From assembly GCA_023436175.1 (NCBI GenBank), contig JAEZKE010000153.1, positions 1 to 13,792 on the forward strand: a stretch of 13,792 bases of DNA. The letters are read 5' to 3'. The first letter of the stretch is position 1; every line of letters begins with the position of its first letter. A model generated the notes under the pieces. That model did not search any database. It was not told where the DNA came from and saw only the letters and a list, made by a program, of their open reading frames with translations. Below, piece by piece: positions 1 through 7,136 of this stretch. This stretch comes from Methanobacteriota archaeon (GTDB taxonomy: Archaea > Methanobacteriota > Methanobacteria > Methanobacteriales > Methanobacteriaceae). Position numbers and translations under genes: made by a program.

Positions 1-162
1 ACCGAGAAGGCAAATGAAGTGATTATGACGACTGCAGATGAAGGATCACTTGCAGGAAAAGTCGAAGACCTGATTGGCAGCGAGATTACTGTAATCGCAG
101 ATGCAAGCTTCGATGAATACAATGAGGAAATAAGGCTCATTGCAAAGAAGATAGTAAAATAG
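1..162 (+). CDS. C-terminal end of a probable RPA-like single-stranded DNA binding protein (partial)
   Basis: The window opens inside a reading frame (frame 1) that gives 53 residues before a TAG stop at 160-162; the start lies outside. The visible tail has alternating hydrophobic stretches (EVIMTTADEGSLAGKVEDL, then EITVIADASFDEYNEEIRL) that read like the last strands of an OB fold, and it closes with a basic AKKIVK. In Methanobacteriales, RPA (replication factor A) genes are, as I recall, found just upstream of radA, and radA begins 96 bp downstream here. RPA coats single-stranded DNA during replication and repair and hands it to RadA, so the pairing makes functional sense. The family call rests on a short fragment plus context; another OB-fold protein is possible. 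Confidence 0.6.
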   Translation, partial: TEKANEVIMTTADEGSLAGKVEDLIGSEITVIADASFDEYNEEIRLIAKKIVK

Positions 163-244
163 GAAATAAGTTCAAAAATGAATAAGGCAACAGGTGCAGT
201 TTTAAAATAGAGAACTTAGATTCCAAACTAATTTTACAAACTTT

Positions 245-252
245 AAAGGAGA
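245..252 (+). promoter_or_regulatory. Ribosome binding site of radA
   Basis: AAAGGAGA lies 6 nt before the ATG at 259 and supports that start. No convincing TATA box was seen in the 96 bp between the upstream stop and this site, so radA may be read through from the RPA-like gene. Confidence 0.7.
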
Positions 253-258
253 ATCAAA

Positions 259-1194
259 ATGGTCGATTTAGAAGATTTACCCAATGTTGGAGAAAAAACT
301 GCTCAAAAGTTAAGAGATGCAGGTTTTGCAGATATGATGAGACTTGCAACAGCAACTGCCAAAGAACTTAGTGTAAAAGCTGAAATTGGTGAAGGGGTCG
401 CTGAAAAGGTCATTGAAGCTGCAAGGAAAGCTGAATCAATTGATTTTGAAACTGCTTATGATGTTATGGAGCGTAGAAAAGATGTAGGTAGAATAACCTG
501 CGGAAGTACTGCCCTCGATGAACTCATTGGCGGAGGAATCGAAACACAATCCATAACAGAAGTGTTTGGGGAATTCGGTTCAGGAAAAAGTCAAATATCT
601 CATGAACTTGCAGTTACAGTACAGCTACCAGTTGAAAAAGGAGGTCTTGATGGAGAATGTGTCTTCATAGATACAGAAAATACATTTAGGCCAGAAAGAA
701 TAGAACAAATTGCAACAGGATTTGAACTTGACAATGAAGAAACATTACAGAAAATACACATTGCAAGAGCATTCAACTCAAGTCACCAGATCTTGATGGC
801 AGACAAAATAAACGAGTTAATTCAAAGTGGATCAAATATAAAACTGGTCATAGTAGATTCCTTAACTGCTCACTTCAGAGCGGAATACGTAGGAAGGGAA
901 ACACTTGCAACAAGACAGCAAAAACTAAACCAGCACCTCCACACATTACAAAATATTGCAAATACCTACAATGTAGCTGTATTTGTTACAAATCAAGTGC
1001 AGGCAAGACCTGACGCTTTCTTTGGAAGCCCAACAAAAGCTGTTGGGGGTCACGTACTTGGACACGCTGCAACCTACAGAATTTGGCTTAAAAAGGGACT
1101 TGCTGGAAAAAGGATTGCAAGACTCGTAGACAGCCCTCATTTACCTGAAGGTGAATCTGTATTCAAAATAGTAACTGAAGGTATTGTTGATTAA
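259..1194 (+). CDS. radA: DNA repair and recombination protein RadA
   Basis: Archaeal RecA/Rad51 recombinase that forms ATP-dependent filaments on single-stranded DNA and drives strand exchange. The 311 residues match the usual archaeal RadA length. Residues about 4-58 form the helix-hairpin-helix domain (LPNVGEKTAQKLRDAG). F63-E-T-A66 is the FxxA polymerisation motif that docks neighbouring subunits. GEFGSGKS at 104-111 is Walker A and LVIVD at 196-200 is Walker B. RAEYVGRETLATRQQ (207-221) covers DNA-binding loop L1, and NQVQARPDAFFGSPTKAVGG (245-264) leads into loop L2. All key residues are intact. The start is fixed by a good ribosome binding site and by the position of the N-terminal domain. 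A hairpin/T-tract terminator follows 15 bp after the stop, so the unit appears to end here. Confidence 0.98.
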   Translation: MVDLEDLPNVGEKTAQKLRDAGFADMMRLATATAKELSVKAEIGEGVAEKVIEAARKAESIDFETAYDVMERRKDVGRITCGSTALDELIGGGIETQSITEVFGEFGSGKSQISHELAVTVQLPVEKGGLDGECVFIDTENTFRPERIEQIATGFELDNEETLQKIHIARAFNSSHQILMADKINELIQSGSNIKLVIVDSLTAHFRAEYVGRETLATRQQKLNQHLHTLQNIANTYNVAVFVTNQVQARPDAFFGSPTKAVGGHVLGHAATYRIWLKKGLAGKRIARLVDSPHLPEGESVFKIVTEGIVD

Positions 1195-1209
1195 GTTACA
1201 AGGTAAGAT

Positions 1210-1247
1210 AGCATGATAAAATTTCATGCTTATTTTCTTTTTATTTT
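1210..1247 (+). terminator. Terminator after radA
   Basis: AGCATGA (1210-1216) pairs perfectly with TCATGCT (1224-1230) across a 7-nt loop, followed at once by the T-rich run TATTTTCTTTTTATTTT. It lies 15 nt after the radA stop. T-tracts are the main archaeal termination signal, and the hairpin adds support. Confidence 0.75.
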
Positions 1248-1656
1248 CTGAATTTATTTTTCGGTTAAAATTTAGAATTTAGATTTGTTCTAAAAACATA
1301 AAAATAGGAATTACCAAGTTCTTTTTACCTAAATTTCATAAACTCTTCTGAAATTCCAATTAATAACCATTTTATGGCATTATAGAACTATTAAGTACAA
1401 TTTAAGTACAACAAAAAAGTTTATTTTTAATAAAGTATTACATTAAATTAAGGAAAAATTACCAGAAAAGGTACATAGATAACTCGCACATAATGCTTTA
1501 ATAATCTAAGAATATCACTTAAAGCAGTTATTTAGACCAATTACTGTTATAATTAACTTTGCAGTAACAAATTTGAAATAAAAAGTATATTTACAGGTAA
1601 AGGGGATTTAATCCATTATTTCAGTTAAATAGATATATGTATCCATAATTATTTGC
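1248..1656. other. Long AT-rich intergenic region with short repeats and a candidate promoter
   Basis: No gene is visible between radA and the Mur ligase gene (about 474 bp in all). Seen here: a direct repeat TTAAGTACAA at 1391-1400 and 1402-1411 (period 11, about one helical turn); an inverted repeat GCTTTAA (1495-1501) / TTAAAGC (1519-1525); and a TATA-like AAAAAGTATATTTA at 1580-1593. The TATA-like box would place transcription start near 1618, giving a leader of about 50 nt for the Mur ligase gene. The repeats could be operator sites, but chance is possible in DNA this AT-rich. Confidence 0.45.
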
Positions 1657-1663
1657 GAGGGGG
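1657..1663 (+). promoter_or_regulatory. Ribosome binding site of the Mur ligase gene
   Basis: GAGGGGG ends 5 nt before the ATG at 1669. It favours that start over the in-frame ATG two codons later. Confidence 0.6.
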
Positions 1664-1668
1664 TATTT

Positions 1669-3033
1669 ATGGACATGAGTTTAATGAAAAAATTCAGGCT
1701 TTCTTTATCGATTTTAACCGGTAAATTAATAAGATTTAGCCTTAAAGCGACAGGAAGAAGTGCCACGGCATTACCAGGAAATATTGCACTTAGAATAGAG
1801 CCAAAACTGCTGAAAATCGTGAATAAAAGATGCAAAAAAAAAATTATGGTAACTGGTACAAACGGTAAAACTACTACCAATAATTTAATTGCCCATATTT
1901 TAGGAGGCGATTTCAAAAATGTTCTCTCAAACTTGAGAGGTGCAAATATGCCACAAGGTATTGCAAGTAGTTTTATTGAAAATCCAAAAAAAGAATATGA
2001 TTGGGGAGTTTTCGAAGTTGATGAAGGATCTTTTACAAGGATAATGAAAGATATTGAACCAGATTATATAGTTGTAACCAATTTTTTCAGAGATCAGCTC
2101 GATAGATATGGAGAAATAGAAAATACTGTATCTATGGTCTACGAAACCATTAAATCATCAGACACATCCCTTATTTTAAATGCTGACGATCCGCTTGTAT
2201 CAAAATTTAAAAATCTAAATAAAAAGAACATATTCTATGGGATTAAAAAGAATAAATTCAGTAGTAAAAATGAGAAAGTAGTGGAAACACGAAATTGCCC
2301 ATCATGCAACAGTTATATTGATTATGAATATTTTAACTATGGGCAGTTAGGTAGTTACAACTGTAACGAATGTGGATTCAAAAATCCATTTTATGATTAT
2401 TACGTTGAAAATATCAATTACAAAGATAACAAATATTGCTTTGACATAAACACTGCAAAAGAAACATTCAAAGACACATGCTTTGAATATGAAGGAATTT
2501 ACAACATTTACAACTGCTGCGCAGCATTTACGTTTAGCTGCGAAATAGGAATTGAACCATCCAAAATTATTGAGAGGATGGAAAATTTTGATTATAAATT
2601 AGGTAGAATGGAAGAAATTAAATTTAAAGATAAAATCATAAAAATTGTGCTAACTAAGAATCCCATTGGGCTTACAGAGGTTATTAAAAGCATATCACAT
2701 GATAAAAGGAGAAAAGCTATTCTTTTTATTTTAAATGACAACCCTGCAGATGGTCAGGATATATCCTGGATATGGGATGCAGGATTAAGCAAATTTAAAA
2801 ACATAAAAAACTTAAAAAAAATCTATTGTTCAGGGAAAAGAGCCGAAGATATTGCACTTCGGATTGAATATGCTCATATCCCTACTGAAATTATAAAAAT
2901 CGACGATAATATGCAGGAATCCATTAAAGATGCTGTCCATGAAGATGTTGAAATTGCTTATATATTGCCCACATATACAGCAGTTTTCCAGACCAGAGAT
3001 ATGGTACTAGATTTAACAGCACATGGCAAATAG
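1669..3033 (+). CDS. murT: Mur ligase family protein, MurT type (probable pseudomurein peptide ligase or amidating ligase)
   Basis: 454 residues with an ATP-grasping Mur ligase core and a C-terminal DUF1727/MurT domain. VTGTNGKTTT at 61-70 is the Mur P-loop. EVDEG at 116-120 and TNFFRDQLDRYGE at 137-149 are typical MurT segments. C210/C213 and C232/C235 form a four-cysteine zinc-ribbon-like insertion, as in bacterial MurT. The C-terminal domain carries DNPADGQDISWIWD (357-370), the region that supplies an Asp to the glutaminase site in bacterial MurT-GatD, and then LPTYTAVFQTR. In Gram-positive bacteria MurT with GatD amidates lipid II glutamate. In Methanobacteriales, homologues have been studied as pseudomurein peptide ligases, so the exact reaction here is open. 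A hydrophobic stretch near residues 11-24 could touch the membrane. The gatD-like gene follows 96 bp downstream. The symbol denotes homology to MurT. Confidence 0.88.
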   Translation: MDMSLMKKFRLSLSILTGKLIRFSLKATGRSATALPGNIALRIEPKLLKIVNKRCKKKIMVTGTNGKTTTNNLIAHILGGDFKNVLSNLRGANMPQGIASSFIENPKKEYDWGVFEVDEGSFTRIMKDIEPDYIVVTNFFRDQLDRYGEIENTVSMVYETIKSSDTSLILNADDPLVSKFKNLNKKNIFYGIKKNKFSSKNEKVVETRNCPSCNSYIDYEYFNYGQLGSYNCNECGFKNPFYDYYVENINYKDNKYCFDINTAKETFKDTCFEYEGIYNIYNCCAAFTFSCEIGIEPSKIIERMENFDYKLGRMEEIKFKDKIIKIVLTKNPIGLTEVIKSISHDKRRKAILFILNDNPADGQDISWIWDAGLSKFKNIKNLKKIYCSGKRAEDIALRIEYAHIPTEIIKIDDNMQESIKDAVHEDVEIAYILPTYTAVFQTRDMVLDLTAHGK

Positions 3034-3051
3034 GATAAAAATGTGAAACCG

Positions 3052-3075
3052 TCTATTACTGTCAAAGTTAATAGA
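3052..3075 (+). other. Inverted repeat between the murT-like and gatD-like genes
   Basis: TCTATTA (3052-3058) pairs with TAATAGA (3069-3075) over a 10-nt loop in the 96-bp spacer. There is no T-tract after it, so it does not look like a terminator. It could be an RNA hairpin in a shared transcript (processing or partial attenuation), or chance. Confidence 0.35.
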
Positions 3076-3117
3076 AGTTTCCAAGATCATGGCCCCTATA
3101 TTAAATTTACAGCACGT

Positions 3118-3124
3118 GGAGGAT
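3118..3124 (+). promoter_or_regulatory. Ribosome binding site of the gatD-like gene
   Basis: GGAGGAT ends 5 nt before the ATG at 3130, a strong match that fixes the start. Confidence 0.75.
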
Positions 3125-3129
3125 AAATT

Positions 3130-3855
3130 ATGGAATTAAATATTTATCATATGTATCCCGATATTTTAAATTTATATGGAGATATTGGTAACATAATTTG
3201 CTTAAAAAGGAGATGTGAATGGAGAGGAATAGTCCCAAATATAATTAATTTTAGCTTAGATGATGGAGAACATGATTTAAGCGAGGGAGATATTTTTTTT
3301 ATAGGCGGAGGGTCTGACAGAGGCCAAAGTATCGTATATTCTGACTTTTTAAAATATAAAAATTCTTTTAAAGAGATTATTGAAGATTATGGAGTTGTTC
3401 TTGCTATATGTGGCGGTTATCAGCTCTTAGGTGAAAAATATATTGATAATGAAGGCAAAGAAGTTCCTGGACTCGGAATATTCAATTATTCTACAGTAAG
3501 TGAAGAAGGAAGGTTAATTGGGAACGTTATAATTGAAAATAAATTAGGATTAACTCCTAAAACTATCGTAGGATTTGAAAATCACGGTGGAAGAACATAC
3601 AGTGACTATAATCCATTGGGATTAGTAAAATCAGGCCATGGAAACAATGGAAAAGATAATAAGGAAGGTATAGTCTACAAAAACTGCATAGGAACTTATC
3701 TTCATGGCCCAGTACTCCCAAAAAATCCCCACTTAGCCGATTACTTAATCTTAAAAGCATTACAAAGAAAATATGAAATTGAAGAGTTGCAGGATTTAAA
3801 CGATGATTTTGAAAATTTAGCCCATAAAAAAGTCATAAAACTTTATTGTAAATAA
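3130..3855 (+). CDS. gatD: GatD-type glutamine amidotransferase (cobyric acid synthase-like class I GATase)
   Basis: 241 residues, the usual length of GatD, forming a single triad-type glutaminase domain. It releases ammonia from glutamine for its ligase partner. The nucleophile is C94 in LAICGGYQLLG and the catalytic His is H192 in GTYLHGPVLPKNP. R128 (EEGRLIG) sits at the same number as the substrate-glutamine arginine reported for Staphylococcus aureus GatD. NHGGRTY (151-157) is also family-typical. The third triad member is expected from the neighbouring MurT-like protein, so the two should form a cytoplasmic complex that amidates a cell-wall precursor, here presumably a pseudomurein precursor. 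The start is set by GGAGGAT. The next gene starts 32 bp after the stop on the same strand, which suggests an operon. Stand-alone CobQ/CobB-like activity is less likely given the short length and the MurT neighbour. Confidence 0.88.
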   Translation: MELNIYHMYPDILNLYGDIGNIICLKRRCEWRGIVPNIINFSLDDGEHDLSEGDIFFIGGGSDRGQSIVYSDFLKYKNSFKEIIEDYGVVLAICGGYQLLGEKYIDNEGKEVPGLGIFNYSTVSEEGRLIGNVIIENKLGLTPKTIVGFENHGGRTYSDYNPLGLVKSGHGNNGKDNKEGIVYKNCIGTYLHGPVLPKNPHLADYLILKALQRKYEIEELQDLNDDFENLAHKKVIKLYCK

Positions 3856-3877
3856 TTTTTTTGTGAAATTAAAAAAT

Positions 3878-3883
3878 GGGGTG
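3878..3883 (+). promoter_or_regulatory. Ribosome binding site that decides the start of the class II amidotransferase
   Basis: GGGGTG lies 4 nt before the ATG at 3888. The earlier in-frame ATG at 3876 overlaps this site and has only A/T-rich DNA before it. The later start also places the catalytic Cys directly after Met. Confidence 0.7.
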
Positions 3884-3887
3884 TAAT

Positions 3888-4661
3888 ATGTGTGAACTAC
3901 TGGGATTATCGTTTAATGCACCGGTAAGGCCTAATTTATCTTTTAAAGGATTCCGTCTTAGAGGTAAATCAAATCCTGATGGTTGGGGCATATCTTTTTA
4001 CCCAGATAAATCTGCACAGATTATAAAAGAGCCTTTAGAAGCTGAAGAGAGCCTACTATCCGAATTTATCGAACTTTATCCTAAAATTAAATCAAAAATA
4101 TTTATAGCACATGTAAGATTAAATAGCACAGCTCCACCTGCACACATGAATACCCACCCTTTTGGGCGTGAATTAAACGGAGCAAATTTTGTTTTTGCAC
4201 ATAATGGAAATTTAGCTAATTATCAGGGCGATTTTGATACTTCTAATTTCAAGCCAGTTGGTAAAACCGACTCAGAAGCTGCTTTTTGCCATTTACTTAA
4301 TAAAATAAAGAATAAAAAGATCAAGTTTTTTGATAATTCCAGTTACAGCTGGTTACTTGATGAACTAAGATATATCAATAATTACGGCAAATTTAATTGT
4401 ATTTTTTCAGATGGAGAATATTTATTCTGTTATTATGATATGAACGGATTTAACAGCTTATTCTATCTTCACCGAGAAGCTCCCTACCAGCATACTCATC
4501 TTTCAGATGAGCATTTTGATATACATATTAAGGAGCAGGAAACAACAGAAAAAGAAGGGTATATCATAGCTACTAAACCCCTTACTGATGAAAAATGGCA
4601 AAAATTCGAACCTGGAGAACTTAAAATCTTTAAAAACGGCAAAATAAGTAACGATGATTAA
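3888..4661 (+). CDS. Class II glutamine amidotransferase (Ntn-hydrolase, YafJ-like)
   Basis: 257 residues from the preferred start. Class II GATases need an N-terminal Cys exposed by Met removal; starting at 3888 gives MCELLG with Cys2 in place, while the ATG at 3876 would add MGCN in front. Visible motifs are NPDGWG (29-34), AHVRLNS (74-80, Arg76 for the glutamine carboxylate), NTHPF (88-92), AHNGNL (104-109, Asn106/Gly107 oxyanion hole) and GKTDSEAAF (125-133, Asp128 for glutamine binding). These match the glutaminase domains of GlmS and PurF. No synthase domain is attached, so it probably acts on gamma-glutamyl compounds or gives ammonia to a separate enzyme. It sits 32 bp after the gatD-like gene, so two unrelated glutaminase folds lie beside one Mur ligase. 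The actual substrate is unknown. Confidence 0.85.
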   Translation: MCELLGLSFNAPVRPNLSFKGFRLRGKSNPDGWGISFYPDKSAQIIKEPLEAEESLLSEFIELYPKIKSKIFIAHVRLNSTAPPAHMNTHPFGRELNGANFVFAHNGNLANYQGDFDTSNFKPVGKTDSEAAFCHLLNKIKNKKIKFFDNSSYSWLLDELRYINNYGKFNCIFSDGEYLFCYYDMNGFNSLFYLHREAPYQHTHLSDEHFDIHIKEQETTEKEGYIIATKPLTDEKWQKFEPGELKIFKNGKISNDD

Positions 4662-4680
4662 TTTTAATATCATTAAAATT
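4660..4680 (+). terminator. Possible terminator hairpin after the class II amidotransferase
   Basis: AATTTTAAT (4660-4668) pairs perfectly with ATTAAAATT (4672-4680) around a 3-nt loop and overlaps the stop codon. It is AT-only and no T-run follows, so its strength as a terminator is doubtful. Confidence 0.35.
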
Positions 4681-4710
4681 TAAAAGAATCATTGGATTTG
4701 CTAAATATGA

Positions 4711-4770
4711 TTATATAAACCGTATAATACGTTCAATTTATTAATGATAACTCACAATTTATAATATAAT
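4711..4770 (+). promoter_or_regulatory. Candidate TATA boxes upstream of the AEC permease gene
   Basis: TTATATAAAC at 4711-4720 is a good match to an archaeal TATA box, and TTTATAATATAA lies near 4758-4769. Either could drive the permease gene starting at 4864, with leaders of roughly 65-120 nt. The rest of the 202-bp spacer is featureless. Confidence 0.4.
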
Positions 4771-4863
4771 ACCTACCCAAGGTCATAATTGTTTTTAGTT
4801 TTCAAATACATTAAAATAAGCTAAATTAGTATTTATTCGTGTTAATAATATTAAGGGCATTAT

Positions 4864-5766
4864 ATGAACTCAATTGAAACCATTATCCCCATCATAGCCA
4901 TGATTCTTCTTGGTTATGTCCTAAAAAGAACCAACGTTTTAAAGGCAGAAGATGCAGTATCTCTAAATAAAATTGTAATAAATATCGCAATTCCTTCACT
5001 AATATTTCTTGCAATATACAAAGTAAATCTATCTATTCTTCCACTAATAACTCCAATTCCGCTTATATGCATATCAGTTGGGATAATTTCAGGTTTAATT
5101 GCTTATTTAATTTTAAAGATTAAAAAGTATCCAGATAAAACTAAATGGAGTGTTGTATCGACTTGTGCCCTTTTTAATTCGGGTTTTCTTGGTTATCCCG
5201 TAGTATTAGGTGTTTTTGGAACAGATGGATTTATAAGAGCTATCTTTTATGATATGGGTTCCATGATTCTTTTTATAAGTTTTGGGATATTCTTCCTGTT
5301 AATGCTAGGTGGAAAATACTCCGATATTTTAAAACGATCACTCCTATTCCCCCCACTTTGGGGAATCCTTTTGGGGCTTCTCTTGAACTTTTTAAACATT
5401 CCCCTGGGATATGTAATTACAGAAACATTAACTTACTTAAGCGGCGCTGCCATACCTCTTATAATGATATCCTTAGGATTATCTATGGAATTTAAAGGAA
5501 TTAAAGAATATATTGGGCTTGCATCATTAGTATCTGTTATAAAATTAGGTATTGCTCCTTTAATAGCATTTATAATCGTCATGCTTCTAAGCATGGGCGG
5601 ACTTGAAAAATCAGTTACTGTTTTAGAAGCAGGAATGCCTTCAGCGATGCTTGCTCTTGTTCTGGCCATTACATATGAACTTGATATAAAAGTATCTGCA
5701 GCCTGCATATTTTTAAGTACAGTACTCAGTATGGTTACTCTCCCTATATTACTATTTTTAGTATGA
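4864..5766 (+). CDS. AEC (auxin efflux carrier) family permease
   Basis: 300 residues, the normal length for the family, very hydrophobic, with about ten membrane segments in two sets of five. The first helix is at about 5-20. Characteristic motifs are present: N105-x-GFLGYPVVLGVFG (107-119) ending the first half, and EAGMPSAMLALVL (255-267) in the second. Bacterial and archaeal AEC proteins move organic anions such as malate or malonate, or unidentified solutes; the substrate cannot be told from sequence. The ribosome binding site is weak (AAGGG about 7 nt before ATG), but the N-terminus starts directly in the first membrane helix as expected. It is a single-gene unit with its own upstream TATA-like boxes, and it ends convergently against the hydrolase gene 156 bp away. 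Confidence 0.88.
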   Translation: MNSIETIIPIIAMILLGYVLKRTNVLKAEDAVSLNKIVINIAIPSLIFLAIYKVNLSILPLITPIPLICISVGIISGLIAYLILKIKKYPDKTKWSVVSTCALFNSGFLGYPVVLGVFGTDGFIRAIFYDMGSMILFISFGIFFLLMLGGKYSDILKRSLLFPPLWGILLGLLLNFLNIPLGYVITETLTYLSGAAIPLIMISLGLSMEFKGIKEYIGLASLVSVIKLGIAPLIAFIIVMLLSMGGLEKSVTVLEAGMPSAMLALVLAITYELDIKVSAACIFLSTVLSMVTLPILLFLV

Positions 5767-5842
5767 GATTACAAAGAATTTAAATGATTTAAAGCTTAAT
5801 TTGACGTATAACTGAATTAAACTGCTATACTACCAAACATCT

Positions 5843-5870
5843 GAAAAAAATAGAATTTAATTAATTAAAA
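5843..5870 (-). terminator. Possible terminator of the alpha/beta hydrolase gene
   Basis: On the - strand, about 50-80 nt after the hydrolase stop, a 14-nt palindrome TTTAATTAATTAAA (5856-5869) is followed by a run of seven T (5844-5850 on the complement). The 156-bp space between the convergent stops holds nothing else notable. Confidence 0.35.
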
Positions 5871-5922
5871 ATTTCAATGTATTTCTCAAATTGGAGACTA
5901 TAAACTCTACAACGCTAGTTTT

Positions 5923-6756
5923 CTACCCTAAAAAGTTCAGGAGTTCACGGTTAACCTCTTCATTATGTGTCCATGCGATGCCATGCGGTCCGTCTTTTAT
6001 TACTACTAATTTGCTGCCCTTCACAAAATCAGGCATACGTTTTCCTGAATTCTTGAAAGGAACAATACGATCCTGATCACCATGAATTACAAGGGTTGGT
6101 ACGTCAACACGTTTAAGATCTTCTCTGAAATCTGTTCCCCATGTCTCTACACAATCAACTGACCCTTTTGGGGAAGCTTCAATTGCAGTGTTCCAGATTG
6201 CCTGATATGCCTGTTCACTGACCTTCTTACCCTTAAGAACATCCATATTGTAGAAATCCATACAAAATTGAGTCATGAATGCCGGTCGATCCTCGGTAAC
6301 TGAGTTCTTAAATTCCTCAAAAAGACTCTCCTCTAATCCTTCAGGATTATCATCAGTCTTACGAAGGAAAGGGGTAACTGCAGAAATAAAAACAACCTTA
6401 CTCACATCTTCAGTTCCATATTTTCCAATATAACGGGCAAGTTCTTCGCCTGCCATTGAATGACCAACCAATACAAAATCATGTAAATCTAGCTCATTAA
6501 CAAGCTTGTGCAGGTCTTCAGTAAATGTATCAGGGTTATAACCAGACCAAGGTTGGCTAGAGTTTCCAAAGCCTCTTCTATCATAAGTGATAACACGATA
6601 ACCTGCATCAAGCAGTGCAGGTATTTGCTTCTCCCATGCACGACCGCTTAATGGATAACCATGAATTAAAATTACCGGTTGTCCTTCACCATAATCTTCA
6701 TAATGTAATTTTATATCACCAGAATTTTCTTTGCCTACATTAATAAACGGACACAT
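5923..6756 (-). CDS. Alpha/beta hydrolase, cofactor-free haloperoxidase (non-heme chloroperoxidase) type
   Basis: 277 residues with a complete alpha/beta-hydrolase triad: nucleophile S100 in VGHSMAGEE, acid D229 in GDQDRIVP, and H258 in GPHGIAW. The oxyanion-hole segment is IHGYPLSG (31-38), followed by YDRRGFGNSS (58-67), which is typical of cofactor-free chloroperoxidases. Such enzymes are serine hydrolases that can form peracids from peroxide and organic acids in vitro; the physiological role is usually esterase or lactonase-like, sometimes tied to oxidative stress. No signal peptide is seen, so it should be cytoplasmic. GGAGGT 6 nt before the ATG fixes the start. The gene stands alone, downstream of an unusual set of inverted repeats. 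It resembles common bacterial proteins, so acquisition from bacteria is plausible but not shown. Confidence 0.88.
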   Translation of the reverse strand: MCPFINVGKENSGDIKLHYEDYGEGQPVILIHGYPLSGRAWEKQIPALLDAGYRVITYDRRGFGNSSQPWSGYNPDTFTEDLHKLVNELDLHDFVLVGHSMAGEELARYIGKYGTEDVSKVVFISAVTPFLRKTDDNPEGLEESLFEEFKNSVTEDRPAFMTQFCMDFYNMDVLKGKKVSEQAYQAIWNTAIEASPKGSVDCVETWGTDFREDLKRVDVPTLVIHGDQDRIVPFKNSGKRMPDFVKGSKLVVIKDGPHGIAWTHNEEVNRELLNFLG

Positions 6757-6762
6757 TTATTT

Positions 6763-6768
6763 ACCTCC
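6763..6768 (-). promoter_or_regulatory. Ribosome binding site of the hydrolase gene
   Basis: GGAGGT on the - strand, 6 nt before the ATG (complement of 6754-6756). Confidence 0.75.
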
Positions 6769-6783
6769 AATTTTATTTATATC

Positions 6784-6894
6784 AGTTTAGACGCAATTTT
6801 CTAAAAAAAGAAGTTTAGGCATTACATAAACGAATCAATTATATGTGCAAGTCTAAAAAATATTACGTCTATCAATAATTAAGATGTCTAAACT
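6784..6894 (-). promoter_or_regulatory. Hydrolase promoter region with nested inverted AGTTTAGAC-type sites around a TATA-like box
   Basis: Four related elements are seen on the + strand: AGTTTAGAC (6784-6792), AGTTTAGGC (6812-6820), GTCTAAAA (6851-6858) and GTCTAAACT (6886-6894). The outer two are perfect 9-nt inverted copies and the inner two are near matches. The centres of both pairs fall at about 6836-6839. There the - strand reads CACATATAAT, a candidate TATA box about 80-90 nt before the hydrolase ATG. The layout suggests a regulator binding both sides of the promoter. The rest of the 376-bp spacer is AT-rich, with a second TATA-like TTTTTATAAGTATAA (- strand, near 6912-6926). Confidence 0.5.
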
Positions 6895-7045
6895 ATTAAA
6901 AATTTATTATTATACTTATAAAAAGTATTACTAATGAATAATTATATCTTCATTTAATCTGACAACCAAATATAATTTCAGAAAAATAGTATCTAAAAAT
7001 AAAACTATAACACAAATATAGATTTAATATTTATATTCTATCTCA

Positions 7046-7061
7046 GTTTAACTCGTTAAAC
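7046..7061. repeat. Perfect 7-bp palindrome between the hydrolase and HHE gene A1
   Basis: GTTTAACTCGTTAAAC: two perfect 7-nt arms with a 2-nt spacer, in an otherwise A/T-only stretch. It lies about 70 nt after the A1 stop and is not followed by a T-tract on either strand. It fits a dimeric regulator site better than a terminator; no gene starts nearby on the + strand. Confidence 0.4.
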
Positions 7062-7103
7062 CTATAAAATTCTTTTAAAACCCTTAATAAGATTAATTAG
7101 TAG

Positions 7104-7136
7104 ATAAAAAAATAAAATTATGATCTTAAATATCAT
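7104..7136 (-). terminator. Terminator of HHE gene A1
   Basis: On the - strand, ATGAT (7136-7132) pairs with ATCAT (7124-7120), followed by the T-rich run AATTTTATTTTTTTATC. The hairpin is short and overlaps the stop codon. The T-tract is the stronger evidence. Confidence 0.5.

Noticed and set aside
178..210. 10-codon frame (MNKATGAVLK) between the RPA-like gene and radA
   Set aside because: There is no ribosome binding site, and it is too short to support without conservation data.
5891..6076. Short + strand open frame at the end of the hydrolase gene
   Set aside because: It is antisense to the conserved C-terminus of the hydrolase, with no ribosome binding site and no recognisable motif.
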